Of a DNA stretch of 14,128 nucleotides, positions 1-6,763 are shown piece after piece. The notes below the pieces were generated by a model. The model ran no database searches, was not told the origin of the DNA, and worked only from the letters and a program-made list of their open reading frames with translations. Made by a program: the position numbers and the translations under genes. Position 1 is the stretch's first letter. Each line of letters begins with the position of its first letter. Source of the stretch: an uncultured Oscillospiraceae bacterium. GTDB lineage: Bacteria; Bacillota; Clostridia; Oscillospirales; Oscillospiraceae. The stretch is from positions 1 through 14,128 of the forward strand of contig CAKTNS010000055.1 of NCBI GenBank assembly GCA_934589225.1, read 5' to 3'.

Positions 1-51
1 TTTCAAGGTTCAGGAAGGTCAGTGAAAACGCCCTTCACCTATCGTCATTCT
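1..51. other. Left edge, no gene seen
   Basis: This short stretch follows the stop codon of the minus-strand sigma-like gene. No supported reading frame and no clear hairpin terminator were found in it. Confidence 0.4.
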
Positions 52-549
52 CTAACCCCTTTTGGTAGCGTGTTTCTGCACGATTTTCAAAATTTTTCTT
101 TGAGCAGATGTGATGCTTGCCACGATGCTGGGATGAGCAACACCTTCAGCTTGTGCGATGGAGCGCACATTCTCTCCCTGGACATGATGAAGCCACAGTC
201 TGCGAAACTGAACCTCAGTAAGGCTTTCGGAAATAATCTGCACCAAATCTGCCGCTCCCTGGATCTGTTCATCACGCTCCAATTTGCAGATTAACACTTC
301 TTCCGGGGTGGAAGTGTTTTTGATATTGTCCCCAATGCTATCCAGTCCGACTGTGTGTCGATGATAGTAAGAATCGGCATAATCCGTTTCTTTGTAATCT
401 TCGTCTGACCAGGACTTCCAGAACAAGAATTCTTCTTCAGAAGAAAAATCGTTTTGGCTAATACGAGAGATTGTGCCATCGCTATCACTGTACACAATGC
501 TGTCTTTATCTTGCTTATTCAATGCGTAATCGCTTTTGTTATCAAACAC
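52..549 (-). CDS. Sigma-70 region 4-like transcription factor (element type)
   Basis: Small sigma-70-family protein that probably binds promoter DNA with RNA polymerase or regulates genes of a mobile element. The C-terminal part (about residues 105-155 of 165) has the region-4 helix-turn-helix pattern: LTEVQFRRLWLHHVQG, then VRSIAQAEGVAHPSIVASI, then a basic tail. The first 100 residues are acidic and Tyr/Ser-rich and lack regions 2 and 3, so it is not a full housekeeping sigma factor. The open frame reaches a TTG at 573, but a strong GGAGGA (556-561) sits 6 nt before a GTG at 549, so GTG-549 is chosen. It diverges from the XRE gene at 819. Proteins of this shape are common in clostridial integrative and conjugative elements. 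That it is a sigma-like protein is fairly sure; its target promoters are unknown. Confidence 0.8.
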   Translation of the reverse strand: MFDNKSDYALNKQDKDSIVYSDSDGTISRISQNDFSSEEEFLFWKSWSDEDYKETDYADSYYHRHTVGLDSIGDNIKNTSTPEEVLICKLERDEQIQGAADLVQIISESLTEVQFRRLWLHHVQGENVRSIAQAEGVAHPSIVASITSAQRKILKIVQKHATKRG

Positions 550-555
550 TTTTAC

Positions 556-561
556 TCCTCC
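556..561 (-). promoter_or_regulatory. RBS that sets the GTG start of the sigma-like gene
   Basis: GGAGGA on the minus strand, 6 nt upstream of GTG-549. It lies inside the longer TTG-initiated frame, so the TTG start at 573 is unlikely. Confidence 0.75.
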
Positions 562-616
562 GATTTGATTCAAATTCTTTCAAATTGGAGGAGATGGTGG
601 AGAGCGACACCGTGGG

Positions 617-633
617 CAGAAATATAATTCAGT
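617..633. promoter_or_regulatory. Operator-like repeat copy 1
   Basis: CAGAAATATAATTCAGT. It matches the palindromic copy at 734-750 at 15 of 17 positions and the copy at 659-675 at 14 of 17. It lies between the divergent sigma-like and XRE genes, so the XRE protein is the obvious candidate ligand (inference). Confidence 0.5.
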
Positions 634-658
634 GGCTAGGATATGGTGATACTTGAGG

Positions 659-675
659 CAGAAATGAAATTCACT
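659..675. promoter_or_regulatory. Operator-like repeat copy 2
   Basis: CAGAAATGAAATTCACT, preceded by GG as in copy 1. It is the most diverged copy (12 of 17 against copy 3) and starts 42 bp after copy 1. Confidence 0.4.
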
Positions 676-732
676 CTATTCTGGTTCGTATCAGCGAATC
701 GGGATAAGCTCATATTTTCTTCCCTTTTTGAA

Positions 733-750
733 ACTGAAATATATTTCAGT
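733..750. promoter_or_regulatory. Perfect 18-bp palindromic operator (copy 3)
   Basis: ACTGAAATATATTTCAGT is a perfect dyad. It overlaps a TTGAAA -35-like hexamer at 728-733 on the plus strand, about 70 bp upstream of the XRE start. No convincing -10 follows at ideal spacing (TACATA at 750-755 is weak). A perfect palindrome at the promoter of an XRE gene is what an autorepressor site would look like. Confidence 0.6.
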
Positions 751-818
751 ACATAGTGATAGTATGACGTATTCAATCATAATCTGCTGTAATGTAAAAT
801 ACTACAGAGGTGAATTAT

Positions 819-1169
819 ATGTCTGAGTATTCACGGGCTTTGGGGGATACAGTAAGAGCGGCCCGGAAAAAGATGGGGCTATCCCAAAATAAGGTCGCAG
901 CATTGATTGATGCGGATGAACGAACGATTATGAATATCGAAACTTATAATGCAAATACAACAATGGATGTTCTGTATCCGTTAATCCGGACCTTACGCAT
1001 TGATCCAAGGGACATTTTTAATCCGGAAATGGCGAAGGAATCTCTGGAACATTACCAACTGCACACGTTAATTGACAGCTGTAGTAAAGCGGAAGCGGCA
1101 ACGTTATTCTCTGTTTGCCAAACTGTGTTATCTGCAATGCGTGACAACGATGGAATACCGATCAAATAA
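819..1169 (+). CDS. XRE-family HTH transcriptional regulator (element type)
   Basis: DNA-binding regulator of 116 aa. The N-terminal helix-turn-helix (about residues 5-65) reads from RAARKKMGLSQNKVA through DERTIMNIE to the IDPRDIFNPE block typical of XRE proteins in clostridial mobile elements. The last 45 residues are helical and may serve in dimerisation or as a sensor. The frame opens at a GTG (810) that is part of the ribosome binding site, so ATG-819, 6 nt after AGAGGTG, is preferred. It is divergent from the sigma-like gene, with three operator-like repeats between them. It probably represses its own promoter and perhaps the sigma-like gene (inference). Confidence 0.88.
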   Translation: MSEYSRALGDTVRAARKKMGLSQNKVAALIDADERTIMNIETYNANTTMDVLYPLIRTLRIDPRDIFNPEMAKESLEHYQLHTLIDSCSKAEAATLFSVCQTVLSAMRDNDGIPIK

Positions 1170-1171
1170 AA

Positions 1172-1209
1172 AGAGCCTGCCTCCCACATGTAAATGGGAA
1201 GCAGGCTCT
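1172..1209 (-). terminator. Hairpin terminator between convergent genes
   Basis: A 15-bp stem (1172-1186 with 1195-1209, one mismatched or wobble pair) and an 8-nt loop. Read on the minus strand it is followed by TTTTTATTT, a good intrinsic terminator for the Cys_rich_KTR gene. The plus-strand side lacks a T tract, so termination of the XRE gene there would be weaker. Confidence 0.8.
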
Positions 1210-1225
1210 GCGCATATCGTCTGGC

Positions 1226-1417
1226 TCATTTGCTTACAACCATTTTTAGTTTTACGACATTGATCAAGGTTTCTGTTTTGCACTTGGGGCAAAATAGCGG
1301 GAAATTGATGAGTATCGTATCCGCATAAATCTTTGTCCTGGATTTGTTTTTACAGACTGGGCACGGAACCCGCTGGGAGGCTTTTAGCTGTAGTATTTCA
1401 CTCAAGTTGTGTTGCAT
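1226..1417 (-). CDS. Cys_rich_KTR zinc-binding small protein
   Basis: 63-aa protein with two CxxC knuckles: CPVC at residues 19-22 and CPKC at 43-46. The KSRTKI segment follows the first knuckle and FPLFCPKCKTETLI spans the second, which is the arrangement of the Cys_rich_KTR family. These proteins are frequent cargo of clostridial conjugative elements; their biochemical function is not established, though a zinc ribbon is likely. The ATG at 1417 has no obvious Shine-Dalgarno, so the start is uncertain (a TTG at residue 5 is the other option) and translation could be leaderless. It ends just before a hairpin terminator and follows the MacB-like permease gene by 62 bp with no terminator between. 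Confidence 0.82.
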   Translation of the reverse strand: MQHNLSEILQLKASQRVPCPVCKNKSRTKIYADTILINFPLFCPKCKTETLINVVKLKMVVSK

Positions 1418-1479
1418 ATGTAAATACTAGATACTAGGTATGTAATGGATGGTGTGGTGTTTCTGAATAATATATGGGT

Positions 1480-2544
1480 TTACTGTATGCAATTCCTATG
1501 CGATGAACTGGCTGACATGACAATCCCTAGATGGACGGCACATCCAATTCCACCGGCGAGAAGCCCAATTAGGGAAATACTACCCATGATTCCAGCCACG
1601 GCTATGGCAATCAGCAAACAAAACAGATCTGCAAAGAAGGAACGCAAGGGAAATATCCACAGCAGTTGCCGTTCTTCTAACCCGCCGAGTGCCAGGGCTT
1701 GCCTCTCAGATAAGGCTTCCGTTTGCTCTCGCTTGTGCTGCCCCATTATCTGGACAGCGGAGCAAAACAGAAGAACCAGCGCGGACAGGAAAGTTTGGTA
1801 GATTTGTTGCTTTGTCAGTTTCCAGCGTTCCGGCAGATTTTCGTCGTAGGAAACCGATACTCCCAGCTTTTTCAGTGCCTTAACTGCACCTTCCAAGTCC
1901 TCTGTTTTCCTCAAACGGAACAGCAGACGAATACTGTCTTCTTTGGGAATCGTCCGTGCCGCAAGGGTATAGCTCATGTAGATCACCGGCTGTTCCAGTC
2001 CATCCTCAAAGATTCCGCAGAGGATGGCGGACTGTTCTTCTTCCCCAATGGTCATGGTCAGGGTATCATTGACAGCCAGCGTGACCTTGCTTTTACTCTC
2101 TGTAAGGAAATTCTTTGAGGCATATTCGTTTAATACCAAGAAAGGCATATTGGTGTCATTGGGGAAGGGACCGCCCTGAGCAAATGACAGCTCCAGATAG
2201 TCTGCCAGCACCGCAGTCACAGTCCCGGACAGGGAAGCGTCTTTGGTTATCAGCTTGGATTCGAAGGAAAGGACCGGGGTAGCCGCTTCCACAGAGGGAA
2301 TTTCCATGTACTTCTCTAAATCCGCCTGTCCGGTAACTGTTCCGGGAAGAACATAGGGCATATTCAGTTCCTGCCGCAGCACCTCATAGGAGTTTGCTGT
2401 GGTGATTAAAAACAGGAAACTCACACACAGCATCAGCAAGGTGGCTTTTCCGTAGCGACCGGCGGTGCGAAAAGCGATTTTACAGATAATTCCCGCCCCG
2501 GCGCTTTTTGCCCCGGACGAACAGGATCGTTCCAACTGCCGCAA
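1480..2544 (-). CDS. MacB/FtsX-type ABC transporter permease
   Basis: 354-aa permease with the four-helix layout of the MacB/FtsX class. TM1 is at about residues 34-52. A large extracytoplasmic domain (about 53-250) has the strand-rich look of a MacB periplasmic-core-like domain. TM2 (251-268) is followed by a cytoplasmic loop with ALSERQALALGGLEERQLL, which resembles the coupling loop of FtsX permeases, then TM3 (about 296-319) and TM4 (321-345). The start is a TTG placed 6 nt after GGGAGGTG (2551-2558), giving a 65-nt overlap with the upstream surface-protein gene. The first ~20 residues look non-conserved, so a later non-ATG start near residue 19-23 is possible. Such permeases normally pair with a LolD/MacB ATPase; here the nearest ATPase-like partner is catalytically degenerate. 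The substrate is unknown. Confidence 0.82.
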   Translation of the reverse strand: MRQLERSCSSGAKSAGAGIICKIAFRTAGRYGKATLLMLCVSFLFLITTANSYEVLRQELNMPYVLPGTVTGQADLEKYMEIPSVEAATPVLSFESKLITKDASLSGTVTAVLADYLELSFAQGGPFPNDTNMPFLVLNEYASKNFLTESKSKVTLAVNDTLTMTIGEEEQSAILCGIFEDGLEQPVIYMSYTLAARTIPKEDSIRLLFRLRKTEDLEGAVKALKKLGVSVSYDENLPERWKLTKQQIYQTFLSALVLLFCSAVQIMGQHKREQTEALSERQALALGGLEERQLLWIFPLRSFFADLFCLLIAIAVAGIMGSISLIGLLAGGIGCAVHLGIVMSASSSHRNCIQ

Positions 2545-4585
2545 GGATCACACCTCCCAAAATGGAAATTGAAACCCACCAGGAACCTGCTCGCTGCCCC
2601 GCTTTTTCTTCTTCCGAATCATTTTGCGGAAGCTGCACCACTGGGCGGTTTACGGTTGTGTCAAAGGATGCCTCCTGGCTGTATTCCTGGCCGGTTTCGT
2701 CCTCATAGATCAAAGTTACTGTGCCGGTGGTGTCACCGTACTGTTGACCGTTCTCGTTGCCGGAGCTGGCATTCAGGGCGATGATGTACAATTCCACTTT
2801 TGTGGTTTTGGAAGTTCCCGCCTCCATAGTTCCGATATAGCCGGTATTGGAGGGTACAAGCCCGAAGCCGGACACAACACACCGAACATTATACATGGAG
2901 GATCTGCCCATGTTCATTACTTGGAAGGATACAGGAACTGTCTCACCTACGCTGACGGAATCCGCAAACCTTGGCATGACCAGCTCCATATTGGCAGGCT
3001 GTTGGATCTCCACCACAGTGGAGCCACTAGAGGAAAGGTTCAGGGTTTTGCTGCTGTCATACTTGAAGGAGAAGTTAATGGGATATTTTCCGGAGGGAAT
3101 GGCAGGCTCCGTGGAGAAATGCAGGGTCAGCTCCACTTCACCGCCCTTGTCGATTCTGTCAATGGGAAATATTTTGCTGTCCTCATCCAGGTCGATCATG
3201 ACATTGCCGGTGTCCACTGTCACCAGCATATTCCGCACGAATTTCGTAGTAATGGAGTTTTTCAGCGTTACTGTCATGGTAAATGCTTCTCCTGCCTGGG
3301 CCGTTTCCGGCTCCAGAAGAGTTTTGCTGATATATACAACCGGCTCAGCGGTGGGAGTATCCACTGTCGGCTGGGGGATCTTCTCGATTTTTCCATCGGT
3401 GATGGTGATGTACAGGGTAAAGGTGGTGGTTATCGCGTTGCCGGAGGCATCAAAGCCGGAGGTGGTGATGGCAACGGGATAAGTTCCGTTCCGGCGTTCC
3501 TCGGAGAGCCTCACTTCATAGGTCACAAGGTAAACATCTTGCGGGTCGCTGCTGTTCTTCGGGGTCACAGATTCTAAGTAAAAGGTCTTTCGGAAGTTCT
3601 CCACAACAAAGGGCGAGTTGGCACTTGTGTCCAGGGAAATAGAGGTGTCCAACTTGTCGTCCCAAAGGAAACCGCTGCATTTTAAGGGAAGAACAATTTT
3701 CATAACCCCATCGCTGATCCGGGGCAGATAACCGTCTTCGTAGGCCATATCCATACCGCTGTAGACATGGCTGTTGTCAATCTCTAAAACAGTGGGAATC
3801 TGGGGGACGTCCGGCTCCGTTGGTTTGGTCGGCTCTGTGGGATTGGTAGGGTTCGTGGGATCTGTTGGATTCGTGGGGCCTGTTGGGTTACTGGGATCTG
3901 TAGGTTCACTTGGGTCTGTAGGAGGCGTTTCAGGCTGCGGGATTACCACATTCAAAGAAAATGGCAAGTCTACTGCCTGTGCCGGATCACCGATGTCAAC
4001 AGTGATCTTTACCGGATAGGAACCAGGTGTTACGGAAGCTGGCAGGGCAATGTCAAAATCTGCCAAATAGACATTTTCCACCGTTTGCCCATCCTGAAAT
4101 GTTATACTTTCCGAAGGAAAACCTGATTTCTTTTCGTCTACAATCAAAGAACCGGCATTTAGAGTCACATTGATAGGCGTAGTAAACGCGCACTGGTTTA
4201 AAAGCGGAAGGACAAAATGCAGGCTGTTCTCTGTAACAGTACCAGCATACCCATCCTTATAAGCCTTGTCCATTCCCGGATATTGCCTGTCCATGTCAAT
4301 GACCAGTGAATTCTGTGTAAGTACAGGCGGTTCAGGATCATCGTGTGGGGCTAAAGTTGGCTGGGTGGGAATTGCCCCTTCCGGAATATTGGGGATCTGT
4401 GGCTGGGTAGGGATTGTTTCTTCCAAAATGTTCTGGGGCGGCTGGGGCTGTTCTTGTGTTTCCGTGACCACAGTTTCAACCGTACTTTCCTGAGAGGCAG
4501 GTTCTGTTTCATCAGCGAAAACGGTCAGACAGTTCCCGCTGAGAAGGCACAGTGCCATAAGTAGCGATAGAATTCTTTTTTTCAT
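2480..4585 (-). CDS. Secreted, membrane-anchored multidomain surface protein
   Basis: 701 aa. It has a signal peptide (MKKR, hydrophobic stretch, likely cleavage after VFA) and a Pro/Gln/Thr-rich stretch. Two related domains (about 95-215 and 265-398) each open with Y-x-GMD-x-AY-x-DGY, and a Pro-Thr linker (about 218-260) lies between them. Two beta-rich segments with a CARDB/COG1361-like look follow (about 415-530 and 532-650). The end is a transmembrane helix (about 669-691) and a basic KKRR tail on the cytoplasmic side. The frame opens at ATG-4591, but GGGAGGT directly precedes it and is properly spaced (7 nt) from ATG-4585, which is chosen. It follows the degenerate ATPase gene with stop and start intermingled and overlaps the MacB-like permease gene. 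It is probably the extracellular partner of that permease (inference). Confidence 0.85.
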   Translation of the reverse strand: MKKRILSLLMALCLLSGNCLTVFADETEPASQESTVETVVTETQEQPQPPQNILEETIPTQPQIPNIPEGAIPTQPTLAPHDDPEPPVLTQNSLVIDMDRQYPGMDKAYKDGYAGTVTENSLHFVLPLLNQCAFTTPINVTLNAGSLIVDEKKSGFPSESITFQDGQTVENVYLADFDIALPASVTPGSYPVKITVDIGDPAQAVDLPFSLNVVIPQPETPPTDPSEPTDPSNPTGPTNPTDPTNPTNPTEPTKPTEPDVPQIPTVLEIDNSHVYSGMDMAYEDGYLPRISDGVMKIVLPLKCSGFLWDDKLDTSISLDTSANSPFVVENFRKTFYLESVTPKNSSDPQDVYLVTYEVRLSEERRNGTYPVAITTSGFDASGNAITTTFTLYITITDGKIEKIPQPTVDTPTAEPVVYISKTLLEPETAQAGEAFTMTVTLKNSITTKFVRNMLVTVDTGNVMIDLDEDSKIFPIDRIDKGGEVELTLHFSTEPAIPSGKYPINFSFKYDSSKTLNLSSSGSTVVEIQQPANMELVMPRFADSVSVGETVPVSFQVMNMGRSSMYNVRCVVSGFGLVPSNTGYIGTMEAGTSKTTKVELYIIALNASSGNENGQQYGDTTGTVTLIYEDETGQEYSQEASFDTTVNRPVVQLPQNDSEEEKAGQRAGSWWVSISILGGVILAAVGTILFVRGKKRRGGNYL
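3806..3931 (-). repeat. Pro-Thr repeat linker within the surface protein
   Basis: Degenerate tandem repeats encoding PTxP/NPTxPT units, about 40 residues. Read on the plus strand it appears as GT- and GGG-rich sequence. It separates the two GMD-motif domains, as an extended wall-spanning or spacing linker would. Confidence 0.8.
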
Positions 4586-4590
4586 ATTCA

Positions 4591-5223
4591 TTACCTCCCG
4601 GAAATTTGGGTCGTCCAGTCTATATATTCAGGCGCAGGGGCGCTGCCCAAATGGAGAAACGTAAGATCTTCTGTCAAAATTGTCTTTACTTCTTTCCAAA
4701 CAAGTTCGGCATCCTTCCCATTCAGATACTCGAAGGAAGCGTTCAGGAAAAGAATCGGGGGATTCATAACGCTGGCACGAAGCAGGGTTGCCAGGGCCAG
4801 GGTTCGGGGCGAACAACGCTTTGCGGGGTTATACAGGTCATGCAGGGGCAGATAGTCAAAAACATTTTTTCGGATGTTGCTTCGGATCTCCTCCTGGGGA
4901 AGTCCCGCCAAAACCATAGGCAGGCGTACCTGCTCCAACAGGGTCAGCTCTGGCAGAAATCCGCCACCTTTGGGGACGGCTCCAATTCTGTCCCGGCGAA
5001 ATGCCGCCCGCTCTCCTTCATCCATGGAATAGATGTTTTGTCCCAGAATGGTTACGCTGCCCTCATCCGGTATTCTCAGCCCGGTGAGCATTTCAAATAA
5101 GGCGTTGCAGGTTCTCTCGCTGCCCTGCACATAGTAGCGTTCCCCTGCATGGATGGTCAGGGAGAATGGCCCCGCTTCCGGGAAATAGCTGCGGATGTTT
5201 TCCGCAATCAGTAAGTTTTCCAT
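4591..5223 (-). CDS. Degenerate ABC ATPase-like protein (catalytic motifs lost)
   Basis: 210 aa aligning end to end with LolD/MacB-type ATPases (for example the LLEQVRLPMVLAGL helix and the FLPELT segment), but every nucleotide-handling motif is altered. The Walker A loop is replaced by VQGSERTCN (residues 32-40), with no GK[ST]. The Q-loop region reads AVPKGGGFLP. The LSGGQ signature is replaced by CSPRT (137-141). Walker B reads ILFLNASF (157-164), with Asn and Ala where Asp and Glu belong. No H-loop His is recognisable in the HLGSAP region. The frame is intact and abuts its neighbours exactly (TAA directly followed by ATG upstream; overlapping stop and start downstream), so it looks maintained, not decayed. 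It may be a structural or regulatory subunit for the MacB-like permease. That it is an ABC homologue is fairly sure; its role is inference. Confidence 0.85.
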   Translation of the reverse strand: MENLLIAENIRSYFPEAGPFSLTIHAGERYYVQGSERTCNALFEMLTGLRIPDEGSVTILGQNIYSMDEGERAAFRRDRIGAVPKGGGFLPELTLLEQVRLPMVLAGLPQEEIRSNIRKNVFDYLPLHDLYNPAKRCSPRTLALATLLRASVMNPPILFLNASFEYLNGKDAELVWKEVKTILTEDLTFLHLGSAPAPEYIDWTTQISGR

Positions 5224-5865
5224 TTACCGCACCACCGTTAAAATTCCCGCATCCATTTCAGAGACCGTGTCGCACAGCTCGTCAATGTCCATCTGATTGT
5301 GGCTGGCAAGGATCACTGTCTTTCCCTGATACCGGAGGTTTTTAATCAGCTCCCGGATATGCAGGACCCCGTCCTTATCCAGACCGTTGAGGGGTTCGTC
5401 CAGAATGAGCAGGCTGGGATCTTCCATGAGAGCCTGGGCCAAGCCCAAACGCTGGCGCATACCGAGGGAATATTTTCCTACCGGCTTCTTCAAATTGGGA
5501 TCAAGCCCCACCAACTGGATGGTATCCCGGATGGTGTGGTCATTGGCGATCTTTCGCAGGGAAGCCAAAAGCTTCAGGTTTTGGAAGCCGGAAAGATGGG
5601 GCAGGAAACCCGGTGTTTCAATAATGATACCGATATCCTCTGGGAAGTCCGTTTCCTTTCCCACTTCCACATGGTTGACATAGATTTTCCCTTCATCCGG
5701 GCGAAGAAAGCCGCAGATGCACTTCATAAGAACGGTCTTACCGGAGCCATTGTTGCCAACGATGCCGTGGATCTTGCCCTTTTCAAAGGTGTGGGACACG
5801 TTTTTCAGTACCTTTTCCTCACCGAAGGATTTGCTGACATTCAAAACTTCTATGCAGTTGTCCAC
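5224..5865 (-). CDS. ABC transporter ATP-binding protein (BcrA/bacitracin-lantibiotic type)
   Basis: 213-aa nucleotide-binding subunit with all motifs: Walker A GNNGSGKT (37-44), signature SLGMRQR (133-139), Walker B LLILDEP (152-158), D-loop GLD, and H-loop ASHN with His-189. It powers an ABC-2 type exporter or immunity transporter, and the two preceding membrane proteins are the likely permease. The open frame extends to 5925, but GTG-5865 follows the upstream stop by one base and lies 5 nt after GGAGGG, so it is chosen. The fold and motif spacing resemble BcrA/LanF ATPases that export peptide antibiotics or provide self-immunity; the substrate here is not known. Confidence 0.92.
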   Translation of the reverse strand: MDNCIEVLNVSKSFGEEKVLKNVSHTFEKGKIHGIVGNNGSGKTVLMKCICGFLRPDEGKIYVNHVEVGKETDFPEDIGIIIETPGFLPHLSGFQNLKLLASLRKIANDHTIRDTIQLVGLDPNLKKPVGKYSLGMRQRLGLAQALMEDPSLLILDEPLNGLDKDGVLHIRELIKNLRYQGKTVILASHNQMDIDELCDTVSEMDAGILTVVR

Positions 5866-5866
5866 G

Positions 5867-6763
5867 TTATCCCTCCGTTCCGGTAAAGGTGAACTGGTAG
5901 CGTTTGGCAGCCCGAATGGAAGCAAAATAAAGAATGACTACCAGGGCGAAGAAAATGAGATAGGATTGCCAGAGACGAGGCAGCTTGTCGTAGCCGAAGT
6001 TGTGCATATGGTAGGTAGCCTGATTCAGGGGCGATACCCAGCCGATGATGACGTTTGCAATGTAGTAGGCTTCATCCGGCAGCTTCAAAATAAGCTGAAT
6101 GGTGTCCGGCTGCATGAGGATGCCGTACACGCTGTACACCAGTACACTCACCACGCCCGCCGCCTGCCCAAACCGGAGGTTGCACAGGAGCATGAGCATG
6201 ACCATAACGCTGGTGTAGCCCAGCATCAAAAAGAAGATGGACACCATACTCTGATAAGGCCAGCTCATTTCCAGGGTTTTCACCAACGCGGGGATGGCGA
6301 CCCGCTCTCCCGCATTGGTGTAACCCAGAATCGCCGCCGTGGGACTCCACATATTGGCGGTGAAGGACTGGCGCATGGAGAAAAATACGGTGCAGACCAG
6401 TACAAACAGTAGGTACACAAAGGTAGCTGCCAGAATGTAGATCACCTGCCCGGTGATCCAGGTCCTCCGTTTGGTGCGTACCAGATATAGAGGTGTCCCG
6501 GAGGACAGGAAGGGCATATCCGCAAAGAGCAGTACCAAAAGCACCGAGGACAGGAGGATGGAATTGCTGTCACCGAAGTTCCAGATAAACACCTCCACAA
6601 GCTGCATGGTGGTGTTGTGCTCCACGGCAAAGGTCACGGCTTTGTCTGAAAGCAGGAAGCACAGGATAAAAGCCAGCAGGAAGGTTACCAGAATCCGGGG
6701 ATTCCCCCGCCACAGGCGGAAGTTATATCCGGCGATGGAAAAGGATTGGCGTATTTCTTTCAT
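5867..6763 (-). CDS. ABC-2-type membrane permease subunit
   Basis: 298-aa polytopic membrane protein with about six hydrophobic helices (roughly 24-42, 67-84, 104-126, 178-200, 204-220, 264-285). It has a basic segment (VRTKRRTW) before the third helix, a pattern seen in ABC-2/LanE-G-type permeases, but no diagnostic motif. The ATG at 6763 forms an ATGA overlap with the stop of the preceding gene and has GGAG 5 nt upstream. An earlier in-frame ATG at 6811 is less likely. It precedes the canonical ATPase by one base, so it is the likely permease partner. Confidence 0.8.
   Translation of the reverse strand: MKEIRQSFSIAGYNFRLWRGNPRILVTFLLAFILCFLLSDKAVTFAVEHNTTMQLVEVFIWNFGDSNSILLSSVLLVLLFADMPFLSSGTPLYLVRTKRRTWITGQVIYILAATFVYLLFVLVCTVFFSMRQSFTANMWSPTAAILGYTNAGERVAIPALVKTLEMSWPYQSMVSIFFLMLGYTSVMVMLMLLCNLRFGQAAGVVSVLVYSVYGILMQPDTIQLILKLPDEAYYIANVIIGWVSPLNQATYHMHNFGYDKLPRLWQSYLIFFALVVILYFASIRAAKRYQFTFTGTEG

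Noticed and set aside
1418..1440. Tandem ATACTAG repeat as a possible attachment site
   Set aside because: It is only two 7-bp units, no second copy was noticed elsewhere in the window, and no integrase gene is present.
2624..3577. Long plus-strand open frame (317 codons)
   Set aside because: It is antisense to the surface-protein gene, lacks a ribosome binding site, and its product is low-complexity; the minus-strand frame has signal peptide, domains and anchor.
3806..3931. Tandem GT-rich repeats as a possible CRISPR or satellite
   Set aside because: They are irregular, lack spacers, and are explained as codons of a Pro-Thr linker.
4606..5100. Plus-strand open frame opposite the degenerate ATPase
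   Set aside because: I considered whether the loss of ATPase motifs means the opposite strand is coding. The minus-strand product still aligns along its full length with MacB/LolD ATPases and is coupled to its neighbours, so the plus frame is a shadow.
5299..5886. Plus-strand open frame (195 codons)
   Set aside because: Antisense shadow of the canonical ABC ATPase, whose motifs are all intact.
5717..6412. Plus-strand open frame (231 codons)
   Set aside because: Antisense to the ATPase start and the 298-aa permease; no domain and no ribosome binding site.
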